NCBI RefSeq assembly: GCF_026000375.1
Contig: NZ_AP026708.1
Location: 1,676,501-1,740,500, forward strand
Direction: 5' to 3'
Source of the DNA: Pseudodesulfovibrio portus
GTDB lineage: Bacteria; Desulfobacterota; Desulfovibrionia; Desulfovibrionales; Desulfovibrionaceae
DNA: 64,000 nt
This document shows positions 24,422-32,528 of this stretch, piece by piece; the stretch's first letter is position 1; each line of letters opens with the position of its first letter. The notes below the pieces were generated by a model. The model saw nothing but the letters and a program-made list of their open reading frames with translations, was not told the DNA's origin and did not search any database. The position numbers and the translations under genes were made by a program.

Positions 24422-25957
24422 TTAGCCGCCAAAGGGCTTGAAGCCCGCAGGCGGCGAATAGGCCAGATCATGCCCCGCGAACCGGAAGACGCCGCAGGGG
24501 ATGTTCGAGGCGAACCTGTCGAAAACGAACGGGAAGACCTCGCCCGCGATGGTGGCGTCGACCGGACCGGCAAAGGCGACAGGATCGCCGTCCCACACGC
24601 CGTCCACCGACATCCACAGGTTGCCGTTTTTATAGGCAAAGCCGAGGACGCCCGCGTCGGGCACCGAGGCGGGAAAGCTGCCGCCGGTCCCGTCGAACCT
24701 GTGCACGTCCGAGTTCCCTGCCACCCAGGACGAACCGACGTCCTGGGCCTGGCCGACCCCGTCGGAGATGACGCCCGCAGCGGCCCCGGAGGCGGCGGTC
24801 CAGGCGAGCTCCCAATAGCAGCCGTCAAAACAGGGCAGGGTGGCCTTCATGAAAGCCACCGATTCATGGCCCTCGAAAGAACGGTTCCCCTCGGTCAGCA
24901 GCCAGCCGACGTCGGGCAGCGGATTGATCACCGGCAGGTTGTTCGTCGGCGTGTCCGTGGACTGGGAGCCGGGGGCGTCCCAGTGGTTCCCGTTGCCCGA
25001 GGAGTCGGCCCCCGGCGCCATGCAGTCGAGGAACTCGTACCGACCGCCGCCGGGTCCGTATGCCGAATCCGAGGCGGCGCAATCCCTGAACTCGATGGCA
25101 TAGAGATACGGGGTGGCGCTGAGGTATCCGCCCATGCCGAGCAGTTGATAGTGGGTGTATGACGCGCCGTTGCCGCCCAGGTCGCCCAGGATGGCCGAGG
25201 TGCTCCCGCCCATGGTGAACGGCTCGGACAGGTCGATCCACGTCTCCCCGTCATTGCAGGCCTGCCATTTCCATTCCCCGTGGTTGTAGCCGGACTGCTG
25301 CCTGAGCCGGGCCTCGACGACCCGCCGGGGGACGTCGAACTGGAAACGGATGTGTTTGCCTGCAACCGCTTTGGCAATGAACCAGCAGTCGTTGTCGTCG
25401 CCCCCGTCAACGAAATTGGCGGGCGGTCCGCTGGTCAGGGCCAGGACCTCGTCCGAGACCGCAACCGCAATCTCCCCGGTCCTGTCCCCGATCCTGTAGA
25501 CGCAGGGCGTTTCCCATGCCGGGTTCTCCCGCCACAACCAGGCCCCCTCGATCCGGGCGGAGGGTTCGAAGAACGTTTCCCACGCTAGGGCCGCGCCGTC
25601 GATCACGAACAGGTTGGAATGGTAACCGCAATCCGTTCCCGCATACTGCGTGAGGGCTTCGGACAGAAGGGCCGCATGGGTGGCGGCCGATGTGCCGTAG
25701 GTCCCGAGGCTTGCGTTGTTTGCAAAAACCTCCACGACGGAACCGTTTTTCACGATCAGCAACAGATAGTGGACGGCCGGGTCGCACAGGGGAAAGGCAG
25801 TGTTCACCACCGTGGGCTTGAAGCCGAGCGCCATGGTCGCGGTATCGGCCACGGTCCCGGCGGAAGCGTACCCGCCCTCCAGCAGGCCGGAATAGGCCAC
25901 CTCGAACGGACTGGCGGAAGGGGACCCGCCGGTTTCCTTGGGCGTCAGCATGATCAC
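24422..25957 (-). CDS. Phage receptor-binding/tail-fibre protein with SPRY-like domain
   Basis: This protein of up to 511 residues starts at GTG 25957, overlapping the fibre gene stop by GTGA; ATG 25951 is the alternative. The middle part (about 200-300) looks like a carbohydrate-binding beta-sandwich (WKWQACNDGETWIDLSEPF). The DTPTNNLPVINPL motif (about residues 335-347) opens a SPRY/lectin-like domain that occupies the rest, a layout known from many phage and prophage surface proteins. It would sit at the tail tip and bind host surface sugar or protein. Confidence 0.78.
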   Translation of the reverse strand: MIMLTPKETGGSPSASPFEVAYSGLLEGGYASAGTVADTATMALGFKPTVVNTAFPLCDPAVHYLLLIVKNGSVVEVFANNASLGTYGTSAATHAALLSEALTQYAGTDCGYHSNLFVIDGAALAWETFFEPSARIEGAWLWRENPAWETPCVYRIGDRTGEIAVAVSDEVLALTSGPPANFVDGGDDNDCWFIAKAVAGKHIRFQFDVPRRVVEARLRQQSGYNHGEWKWQACNDGETWIDLSEPFTMGGSTSAILGDLGGNGASYTHYQLLGMGGYLSATPYLYAIEFRDCAASDSAYGPGGGRYEFLDCMAPGADSSGNGNHWDAPGSQSTDTPTNNLPVINPLPDVGWLLTEGNRSFEGHESVAFMKATLPCFDGCYWELAWTAASGAAAGVISDGVGQAQDVGSSWVAGNSDVHRFDGTGGSFPASVPDAGVLGFAYKNGNLWMSVDGVWDGDPVAFAGPVDATIAGEVFPFVFDRFASNIPCGVFRFAGHDLAYSPPAGFKPFGG

Positions 25958-26934
25958 GCCTCCATGTTCTGCAGGCTGACGATGGTCTTGCGACCACCAT
26001 ACTGCTCAACCGCGATACGGATTTCCCCGGCCCCGGAATCCGGGTCGGGCAGGCTGCCGTCCGTCTTGTAGGAGGCGGCCAGGGCCAGGCCGTGGGTCGC
26101 CGGATAGACGTGGAACACATATGTCCCGTCATAGGGCAGGGCGACGTCGGAGAACTGGCTGTCCGCCGTCAGCGTCCAGGATATGTGGTTGCGGGCGACC
26201 GCCAGCCCGGACAGGTCCGTTCCGGCGTGGGACTGTGCCTCGTCGCCGTAGGCCGCCCGGAGCAGGTCAGGGATGTCCGCACGCAGGAGGTCCGGGTCGA
26301 GGGCTTCCACGGCCTCGCTGCCGGACTCGCATCCGGCCAGGGCCGCACCCATGGCCCCGAAACCGAGATTGAACAGTGCCTCGGTCACGTTGTCGGCGCC
26401 GGTGCCGCCCTGGGCGACGGACACGGGCACCAGGATGTTGCCGCAAGCCAGGACGTCGCGGTTTTCGAGATCGTCCCCGGTCCCGTTCCAGGCCAGCACC
26501 CGGTCCGGGTCCGGCTCGGGCAGGCTGACCCCGGTCACGGCGGACGAGACCCGGAAGGAAATGGTCCGGTCCAGCCGCTCGGACAGGGCCTGGCAGATCA
26601 TGGTCAGGTAGTCGAGGGCGGCCTCGTGGGAGGCGGCAGGGAAGGCGTCGTTCTCCGGGTAGTCGGTCTCCTGCACGATGGCCGGGACGCGGCGCAGGTG
26701 CAGGCTCTGACCGACGGCGGGCGGAACGGTCATGCGACACGTGCCCCCGGCCACCTCTCCGACTCCGGAAAGCTGGTAATCGGTGCCGGCCACCTGAACG
26801 CTCTCCGTCCCGGCCTCGTCCTTGAGCACCACCTCCACGTCCTCGTCGCGCAGGAACATGAAGTCGATCTGGAATTCCGTGGTGGAACCGTTGCCTTCGA
26901 AGCTTTCCTTGCTCTTGATGGATGAAATGGTCAT
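25954..26934 (-). CDS. Tail fibre protein with T7 gp17-like N-terminus
   Basis: This 326-residue protein starts at MTISSIKSKESFEGNGS, directly after GAGGAGGTAGCC. Residues 1-130 show the pattern of the T7-type tail-fibre N-terminal domain, which attaches fibres to the tail (STTEFQIDFMFLRDEDVEVVL, DYQLSG, LHLRRVPAIVQETDYPENDAFPAASHEAALDYLTMICQ). A QGGTGADN motif and a short C-terminal beta-rich part follow. It lies two bases after the ejection-like gene and overlaps the next gene by four bases, so translation is coupled along the module. Confidence 0.85.
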   Translation of the reverse strand: MTISSIKSKESFEGNGSTTEFQIDFMFLRDEDVEVVLKDEAGTESVQVAGTDYQLSGVGEVAGGTCRMTVPPAVGQSLHLRRVPAIVQETDYPENDAFPAASHEAALDYLTMICQALSERLDRTISFRVSSAVTGVSLPEPDPDRVLAWNGTGDDLENRDVLACGNILVPVSVAQGGTGADNVTEALFNLGFGAMGAALAGCESGSEAVEALDPDLLRADIPDLLRAAYGDEAQSHAGTDLSGLAVARNHISWTLTADSQFSDVALPYDGTYVFHVYPATHGLALAASYKTDGSLPDPDSGAGEIRIAVEQYGGRKTIVSLQNMEA

Positions 26935-26936
26935 GG

Positions 26937-27392
26937 CTACCTCCTCGGCCCGTAGATGCTCGACCCCAGGGACAGGGTGGAGCGCTCCGGTGACGACCCG
27001 GAATTGATGCGCAGCATGTTGGCCCGGCCCCTGGCCTGGCGCAGGATGGAATCGGCGCTCTGTCGGCCTTCGAAGAGGACGTCCTCCTCTTCCTGCATGT
27101 CCTTGATGCTCCTTGCGTCGCGCACAATGGCCTTGGAGCCGGACATGGCCAGGTTGGAACCGCCCCAATCGGCGCGTTCCCCGGATCGCTCCCGCTCGTT
27201 TTCGGCACGCACACGGCTCGCCTCCTTGGCGGCCCGGCGCTGCGCTTCCCGGGCGTCGGCCCTGGCGTCGGTTTCCAGCAGCGCGGCTTCGGCGGCACCG
27301 GACCGGTCCCGCTTCATCCTGCCGCTGAACTCCTCGATCATGCCCATCCCCTGGTTGATGGCCTGGATGGTTTGCTCCGAATTGGTTCCCAT
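26937..27392 (-). CDS. Ejection/internal-virion-like small phage protein
   Basis: This 151-residue protein is almost all charged helix (DARADAREAQRRAAKEASRVRAE and similar). The segment DWGGSNLAMSGSKAIVRDARSIKDMQEEEDVLFEGRQSADSILRQARGRANMLR resembles the recurrent GASGxxMSGSPxxVLAxxA pattern of short-tailed-phage internal virion proteins (T7 gp14-like). That reading is inference from pattern. GGAGATCAATA precedes the ATG. Its place directly after the nozzle gene matches the T7 order of nozzle then internal core proteins. Confidence 0.65.
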   Translation of the reverse strand: MGTNSEQTIQAINQGMGMIEEFSGRMKRDRSGAAEAALLETDARADAREAQRRAAKEASRVRAENERERSGERADWGGSNLAMSGSKAIVRDARSIKDMQEEEDVLFEGRQSADSILRQARGRANMLRINSGSSPERSTLSLGSSIYGPRR

Positions 27393-27430
27393 TATTGATC
27401 TCCTCTCTGGTTGATGGGACGCATCCCGAT

Positions 27431-29524
27431 TTATTCGTTGACCACAAGGTGGGGCACTATGAGCAGCACGGACATGGGCAGGGGCTGATCCTGCACGATG
27501 GTCAGCACACCGTCCCGGCCCCATCCCTTGGGGAAATTCACGATCTTGTCGCCCGTGAAAGCGCCTGCGGACCGGCCCATGGGCGTTGAGGGCGACCGGA
27601 AATACACGGGCTCCAAGTGGGCTTCGTCCGGGCCGATGCGCCCGCCCAGTGTGTTGTAGAAACGGGCCGCCACCTTGGTGATGCGCTTGCTCTTGGTCTG
27701 GGCGGTGCCCCGCCCGCTGCCCGCCTCCAAGCGCATGGGCTGGACCCGGGACACGTAGGGCAGTCCCGCGTGGACCTTCGAGGCAGGGCGGTCCAGCGTG
27801 AGGGAGCCGTCCTGGCCGACGACCCTGTCCGCCTGGATGGCCCCGTCGGCCAGCACCGACACGGTGCGCCCGGCCAGATGATCCAGACCGGCCACTACAG
27901 TGGTCGGCTCGCCGGAAAAGGACAGGCCGCTGTCCACGTAGAAGCCGTTTTCGATGTTGCCGTCGAAATCCCTTTCCAGGAACTCGACGCAGCGGCGCTC
28001 GACCCCGTTCACGGTTCGGCGGACAATGATCCACAGCTCGTCGCGCTTCTCCTGGTCGTTGTAGACGGACGCCGCGTGCTCCACGACCCCGTCGGTGGTG
28101 ATCCTGGACCAGGCGGCCACCTCCTGGTCCGGTACGTAGGTCAGGGCCACCAGCACCCCGTCGGCACGGACCGCGTAGACGATGGAATCCGGCTCCTGGA
28201 CAAAGGCCATGGCCGTGAGCCCGGTCCCGGTGATGTGCTCGGACAGGATGGTCAGGTCCCTGGACACGTAGGCGTCGGACTCGAAGCGGTAGGACATCTC
28301 CCGTATCTTGCGGCCCGCCCGCTGGATGTAGAGAGTGGCGAACCCCACGGACTCGGGCCGGGCCGAGGACGCCCCGCAGGTGCCCTCCTGATTGGCCTGG
28401 ATGGTCTCCGGCGTGACCGGGCCTCCCGCGCCGCTCAGGGTCCATTCACCGCCAGCCGTGCCGATCCACAGGCTGTTCCGCGGCACCACGAACTCGATGG
28501 CGTTGGCCTGGCGACCGGCCAGGGTGACCTCGATGCCGTCATCGTCCAGGGGCTCCTCGCCCGCCGGGGCGTCGGTGCGGTCCCCCACCTCGAAGCACTC
28601 CCAGAAGTCGGCGTTGAGCTCGCCCCCCGGCGTCCAGACGGATTCGATCTGGTTGTTGCCCGGCGCGTCCTTGAAGGTGATGGTCTTGTTGCTTCCCGAG
28701 GCCACGTAATTCATGGCCCCCCGGTAGCGGAAATAGCGGGTGGTCCCGTCCGCGTGCTGGCCCTTGATCCCGTCCCGCTCCTCGAAACCGGAACCGTTGA
28801 GTATGACGAAATTGTCCCCGTCGCGACCGTCGCGCAGGCCGTCGGCGTTGGCGTCCACGATCTCCAGGTCCCGCCAGCCGTCCAGCGGCACCTCGCGGGT
28901 CTTGAGGCGGAAATCCTTTGTCTCGCCCACCCGTGACATCCAGACCGTGCCCGGCTCCCCCGGGGTGGCGGCAAGGACCAGCCGCTGCTGGAAGAAGCCG
29001 ACCACGGACGGGTAGTTGTTCTCGCCCCACTTTTCGGGCCGGCCAGTGAACTCCATTGCCTCCAGGGACCAGTCGTCGTGGTCCACGCGGGTCATGGTGC
29101 GCGGGGGGTGGTCGGGGTGGACGATGATCAATTCGTTGGCGGACTGGGCGTATCGGATGCGGTCGAACTCCGACGCCGCGTACGGGATGTCCCGCACGTA
29201 TTCGGCCTCGCCGGAGAGTACCACGCCGTGGCCGGTGAAGACGCGCATCCTGCCCTGTCCATCCGGGTTCTCGCCGAATTCCAGCACATAGGTCTGGACC
29301 GCGTTGAACTCGAACGGGATCAGCAGGACCGGCCTGTCCGGATGCATGGCCTCGGCCACGAACCGGAACCCGGACCGGCGGGTGATGCCGCCGTGGGGAT
29401 GGATGTGGAAATTCTCCAGCACCCGGCAGCCGTTGAAGTACTTGGACAGGTCGACCCGCCCTTCGAGCCGGGGACTGATCTCGCCCGCTGTGAAGTTGGT
29501 GACCGCTGGTGTTGCCATGCTCAT
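27431..29524 (-). CDS. Short-tailed-phage tail nozzle-like protein
   Basis: This 697-residue protein opens TPAVTNFTAGEISPRLEGRVDLSKYFNGCRVLENFHIHPHGG, the hallmark N-terminus of a large structural protein in many podovirus-like phages (nozzle, T7 gp12-like place). The body is beta-rich with repeated aromatic/Gly motifs, as expected of a propeller-type nozzle. The frame is uninterrupted. In such phages it follows the adaptor gene; here the adaptor-like gene is 25 kb away on the other strand. AAGGAGCGAGAAACAG precedes the start. It is the first gene of the minus-strand tail module. Confidence 0.8.
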   Translation of the reverse strand: MSMATPAVTNFTAGEISPRLEGRVDLSKYFNGCRVLENFHIHPHGGITRRSGFRFVAEAMHPDRPVLLIPFEFNAVQTYVLEFGENPDGQGRMRVFTGHGVVLSGEAEYVRDIPYAASEFDRIRYAQSANELIIVHPDHPPRTMTRVDHDDWSLEAMEFTGRPEKWGENNYPSVVGFFQQRLVLAATPGEPGTVWMSRVGETKDFRLKTREVPLDGWRDLEIVDANADGLRDGRDGDNFVILNGSGFEERDGIKGQHADGTTRYFRYRGAMNYVASGSNKTITFKDAPGNNQIESVWTPGGELNADFWECFEVGDRTDAPAGEEPLDDDGIEVTLAGRQANAIEFVVPRNSLWIGTAGGEWTLSGAGGPVTPETIQANQEGTCGASSARPESVGFATLYIQRAGRKIREMSYRFESDAYVSRDLTILSEHITGTGLTAMAFVQEPDSIVYAVRADGVLVALTYVPDQEVAAWSRITTDGVVEHAASVYNDQEKRDELWIIVRRTVNGVERRCVEFLERDFDGNIENGFYVDSGLSFSGEPTTVVAGLDHLAGRTVSVLADGAIQADRVVGQDGSLTLDRPASKVHAGLPYVSRVQPMRLEAGSGRGTAQTKSKRITKVAARFYNTLGGRIGPDEAHLEPVYFRSPSTPMGRSAGAFTGDKIVNFPKGWGRDGVLTIVQDQPLPMSVLLIVPHLVVNE

Positions 29525-29868
29525 CTGTTTCTCGCTCCTTGGTGTGTCGGGGTCGCGCCCCGTGCATGGGAACGAGCCTAGCCCCGGTTTTTGCGCCGGA
29601 GAGCGATAGGCTACTGAGCGGAGCCGGGAGGTATGAAAGAACGTGTTGACACGGTTTTGCGGGGAGAATCGGCCGGGCGGGAAAAAACGGGTTTTTTTTC
29701 CTGTTCTATTACAGGATGTTGCCCATTCGGCACCGGAGACGAAACCGGGCGTTTTTTTCGCCTTTGGTGACGATTGACGTCCGATCGGCTATCAAATGGC
29801 GGTCCGATGCGGACAAAGGGGGCGGGCCGGAGACGCGGCCAAGAGTCCGGGGCGAGGGCGGAAATGCG
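29525..29868. other. Intergenic stretch upstream of the tail module
   Basis: These about 340 bases hold no convincing gene. They contain a short A/T run (about 29690-29705) and a few hairpins. A promoter for the tail module must lie here, but I could not pick one with confidence. Confidence 0.4.
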
Positions 29869-29909
29869 AAAACGCCCGCATTTCAGCAGGATACGCTGAA
29901 ACGAGGGCG
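29869..29909 (-). terminator. Terminator of the zinc-ribbon gene
   Basis: On the minus strand a nested stem (CGCCC/GGGCG outer, TTTCAGC/GCTGAAA inner) ends in GGGCG followed by TTTT. It begins 28 bases after the stop of the zinc-ribbon gene. Confidence 0.7.
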
Positions 29910-29936
29910 CCTTGGTGGACGGCATGTCTGCCGGGG

Positions 29937-30194
29937 TCAGTTGACCGCGGCGGGCATTGGTTCTCGATCGTCCTTTTCGCGGTTGAGGCGAATAACCTGG
30001 GTGGTGAAGGAGGTCTCGTCGGGGACGCAGCCTGGGCAGCCCTCGGACAGAATGACGCACCGCTCATCCAGGGTGGACGGATCGATTTTGGCCAGTTTGA
30101 GAAGTTTCGTAGTCAACCCGTGCTTCCAGAGGACCGGTTGGCCGCACTGGTGGCATTCCACGTACAGCAATTCGGGATCGAATTTTCTACTCAT
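29937..30194 (-). CDS. Small zinc-ribbon-like protein, function unknown
   Basis: This 85-residue protein starts MSRKFDPELLYVECHQCGQPVLWKHGLTTKLL. Cys pairs CHQC (about 14-17) and CPGC (about 55-58), with a further Cys near 49, could bind one zinc. It has no membrane segment. The sequence looks like a conserved small protein of Desulfovibrio relatives, which I recall only as hypothetical. No ribosome-binding site is evident before the ATG, and a repeated hairpin element lies about 70 bases upstream. Confidence 0.75.
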   Translation of the reverse strand: MSRKFDPELLYVECHQCGQPVLWKHGLTTKLLKLAKIDPSTLDERCVILSEGCPGCVPDETSFTTQVIRLNREKDDREPMPAAVN

Positions 30195-30263
30195 GGTTGT
30201 AGGGTATGCCCCTGCGGGGGGCTTGGCAAGAGGGCGGGGGGTATAATCTTTTTTTTCGAGCTC

Positions 30264-30424
30264 CATACCCGCCTTTGGCGGGTATGATCGCCTGGTTTTT
30301 TAGAGAGTGCGCGCATTCGCGTTTTACGGCACTCGTCATCCTTACTTTGTGTTCCGCTTTTACAGCGGCTGACTTTTTGGCTGGCGCACCAAAAAGTAAG
30401 CAAAAAGTGCGCTTTGCGAGCTTG
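30264..30424 (+). repeat. Structured repeat element, left copy
   Basis: The element opens with a hairpin (CATACCCGCC-TTT-GGCGGGTATG), continues GATCGCCTGGTTTTTT, a conserved stretch with GCATTCGCG and ATCCTTAC, and ends with the hairpin ACTTTTTGG/CCAAAAAGT around CTGGCGCA. The right copy lies inverted at 30920-31077 and is about 80% identical over about 135 bases. Where the hairpin arms differ between copies, both strands of the stem differ together, so pairing is kept. Confidence 0.8.
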
Positions 30425-30801
30425 GCCGCCCCCAGATCGCGGCGAAAATCCGATCAACTCGGGACGGCTCCCATCCGTGGGGGATGACAGGCGCTGCCTC
30501 CCAGCGAGGCCGAAGTCCCTGGCGATGCAACCGTATCCCCTTTCGAGAGCCGCCGCCCCTCGCTGTCGGCTTCTAGGCCGCGATCAAGGGCTGGAACGTC
30601 CCACGGACTGGGAGGGCAAGGGACAATAAAGGGTGCGCTTTGGTGGAATGGCCCATGGCGCGGTAGGGTGCACGGAAACGAGAGTCGCTGCCGGATCGCT
30701 GTGCTCTCCGGTGACGCTCCATTAGGAATAAAAGAAGCTGTTGTTCGCCTATGCCGATCTCACCGCGACAGTTACAAATCCACACACGAAGACCGGCAAT
30801 T
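30425..30801. other. Gene-free stretch between the inverted elements
   Basis: No open frame here has a ribosome-binding site or protein-like composition. It contains no recognisable tRNA or transposase and separates the left structured repeat from the nested hairpin. Confidence 0.5.
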
Positions 30802-30914
30802 GATGGCTGGGCTTAGAGCCTGTTGGGGGCGACACAGCGCGGCCCGTCGACCTTGCCGCAGGCAAGTTTGCAGACGGGCAGCGAAGTCGCCTACAGGCTC
30901 TTGGCCCAGCCATC
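30802..30914. other. 113-base nested hairpin, candidate structured RNA or DNA element
   Basis: Five stems nest in order: GATGGCTGGGC (30802-30812) with 30904-30914; AGAGCCTGT (30815-30823) with 30893-30901; GGCGAC (30828-30833) with 30886-30891; CCCGTC (30843-30848) with 30873-30878; CTTGCC (30852-30857) with 30861-30866, loop GCA. A short GCGC-AAAA-GCGC stem and six T follow at 30923-30941, which could end a plus-strand transcript. Confidence 0.6.
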
Positions 30915-30919
30915 ACGAG

Positions 30920-31077
30920 CTGGCGCAAAAGCGCGTTTTTTCCCCTATTTTTGGGGCGCCAGCCAAAAATAGGGCCGCCGAGGGGCGGAACACGATGTAA
31001 GGATAACGAATGCCGTACAACGCGAATGCGCTAACACCCAAAAAAACCAGGCGATCAAACTCGCAAGGCGAGTTTGG
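30920..31077 (-). repeat. Structured repeat element, right copy (inverted)
   Basis: Read on the minus strand it matches the left copy: outer hairpin AAACTCGC/GCGAGTTT, then GATCGCCTGGTTTTTTT, the conserved GCATTCGCG and ATCCTTAC stretch, and the hairpin CTATTTTTGG/CCAAAAATAG around CTGGCGC. The outer and inner stems have different bases from the left copy but still pair. Confidence 0.8.
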
Positions 31078-31161
31078 AGCCTGCCCAAAAAAAGTCTGGC
31101 ACCAAACTTGATATACCCGTGCAACTGGAAATATATTCCCTCACCAAGGCAAGGAAGCGAC

Positions 31162-32520
31162 GTGAAAACGAAATATCTGATCATCGGCGCGGGCCCCACC
31201 GGGCTGGGCGCTGCCCATAGACTCAATGAACTGGGATGCAACGACTTTCTGGTGCTCGAACGCAACGACTATGCGGGCGGGCTGGCGTCCAGCTTCACCG
31301 ACGACAAGGGCTTCACCTGGGACATCGGCGGCCACGTGGTCTTTTCCCACTACGACTACTTCGACTCCCTCATGGACTCCCTGCTCGGCGAGGACTCCCT
31401 CTACCACGAACGGGAGTCCTGGGTCCGCTCCAACAACACCTGGGTACCCTACCCGTTCCAGAACAACATCCGCTACCTGCCCGCAGACGCCCGCTGGGAG
31501 TGCGTCAAGGGACTGCTGCCCGGCCACCGGCCCGAAGCGACGCCAGCCAATTTCGGCCAGTGGATCGACCACGTCTTCGGCCAGGGCATCGGCAAACATT
31601 TCATGCATCCATACAATTTCAAGGTCTGGGCCACGCCGCCGGAACTGATGCAGTTCGACTGGATCGGCGAGCGGGTGTCCGTGGTGGACCTGAAAAAGGT
31701 GCTCCGAAACGTCATCCTGGACCGGGACGACGTGGCCTGGGGCCCGAACAACACCTTCCGCTTCCCGCTCAAGGGCGGCACCGGCGAGATATTCCGCAGG
31801 CTGGCGGACAGGGTGAAAGACCGCATCGAATACGGCCAGGCCGTGGCCGCCGTCGACGCCGGGGCCAAGACCGTGACCACGGCCCGGGGCATGACCGTGG
31901 AGTATGAGAAAATCCTGAACACCGCGCCCATCGACATCCTGGCCGGTCGCTGGCTGACCGACAAGGACGGGGCCATGGTCGACGCGGCAGGCAAACTCAC
32001 CCACAACTCGGTCTATGTGGCGGGCGTGGGTCTCGACGCCGACGGGATCGAGCCCGATTCCAGGTGCTGGATGTACTACCCCGAGTCCGACTCGCCGTTC
32101 TACCGGGTGACCAACTTCCACAACTATTCGCCCAACAACGTGGCCCGGCCCGGCGAGCAGCTGGCCTTCATGTGCGAGTCCTCGTTTTCCGAACACAAAC
32201 CGGAAAAGGTGGAAGAACTCATGGACCGGACCATTCAGGGTCTGGTAAATACCACCATGTTGGACGCGGCCAGGGTGAACGACATCCTGACCAAATGGGA
32301 CATCACCGTGGACTACGGCTATCCCGTGCCCTGCCTTGAACGCGACGCTGCCCTGAAAACGCTCCAGCCCCGGCTGGAGGCCATGGACATCTTCTCGCGC
32401 GGCCGTTTCGGCGGCTGGAAATACGAGGTGTCCAACATGGACCACTCGGTCATGCAGGGCGTGGAATGGGCCGAACGCATGGTGAACGATACTCCGGAAA
32501 AGACCTATACCCTGGATTGA
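31162..32520 (+). CDS. FAD-dependent amine-oxidase/UDP-galactopyranose-mutase-like protein
   Basis: This 452-residue protein starts VKTKYLIIGAGPTGLGAAHRL, the dinucleotide-binding GxGxxG motif. It has the ERNDYAGGLASS motif for ribose binding and FAD-contacting stretches such as GGHVVFSHYDYFDSL. Overall it resembles the protoporphyrinogen-oxidase/UDP-galactopyranose-mutase superfamily; the substrate is not clear. The GTG start follows AAGGAAGCGAC. It may share an operon with the M24 peptidase gene nine bases downstream. No nearby glycan genes clarify its role. Confidence 0.82.
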   Translation: MKTKYLIIGAGPTGLGAAHRLNELGCNDFLVLERNDYAGGLASSFTDDKGFTWDIGGHVVFSHYDYFDSLMDSLLGEDSLYHERESWVRSNNTWVPYPFQNNIRYLPADARWECVKGLLPGHRPEATPANFGQWIDHVFGQGIGKHFMHPYNFKVWATPPELMQFDWIGERVSVVDLKKVLRNVILDRDDVAWGPNNTFRFPLKGGTGEIFRRLADRVKDRIEYGQAVAAVDAGAKTVTTARGMTVEYEKILNTAPIDILAGRWLTDKDGAMVDAAGKLTHNSVYVAGVGLDADGIEPDSRCWMYYPESDSPFYRVTNFHNYSPNNVARPGEQLAFMCESSFSEHKPEKVEELMDRTIQGLVNTTMLDAARVNDILTKWDITVDYGYPVPCLERDAALKTLQPRLEAMDIFSRGRFGGWKYEVSNMDHSVMQGVEWAERMVNDTPEKTYTLD

Positions 32521-32528
32521 TACATTTC

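Noticed and set aside
23961-29524. Attachment sites or a complete prophage around the tail module
   Set aside because: No integrase, no tRNA gene and no direct repeat at the edges were found.
29545-29680. Sequence upstream of the nozzle gene (TGTCAACACGTTCTTTCATACC on the minus strand) as a third copy of the 45-bp Rhs/adaptor element
   Set aside because: Only about 13 of 22 bases match and the rest of the element is absent, so I treat it as chance.
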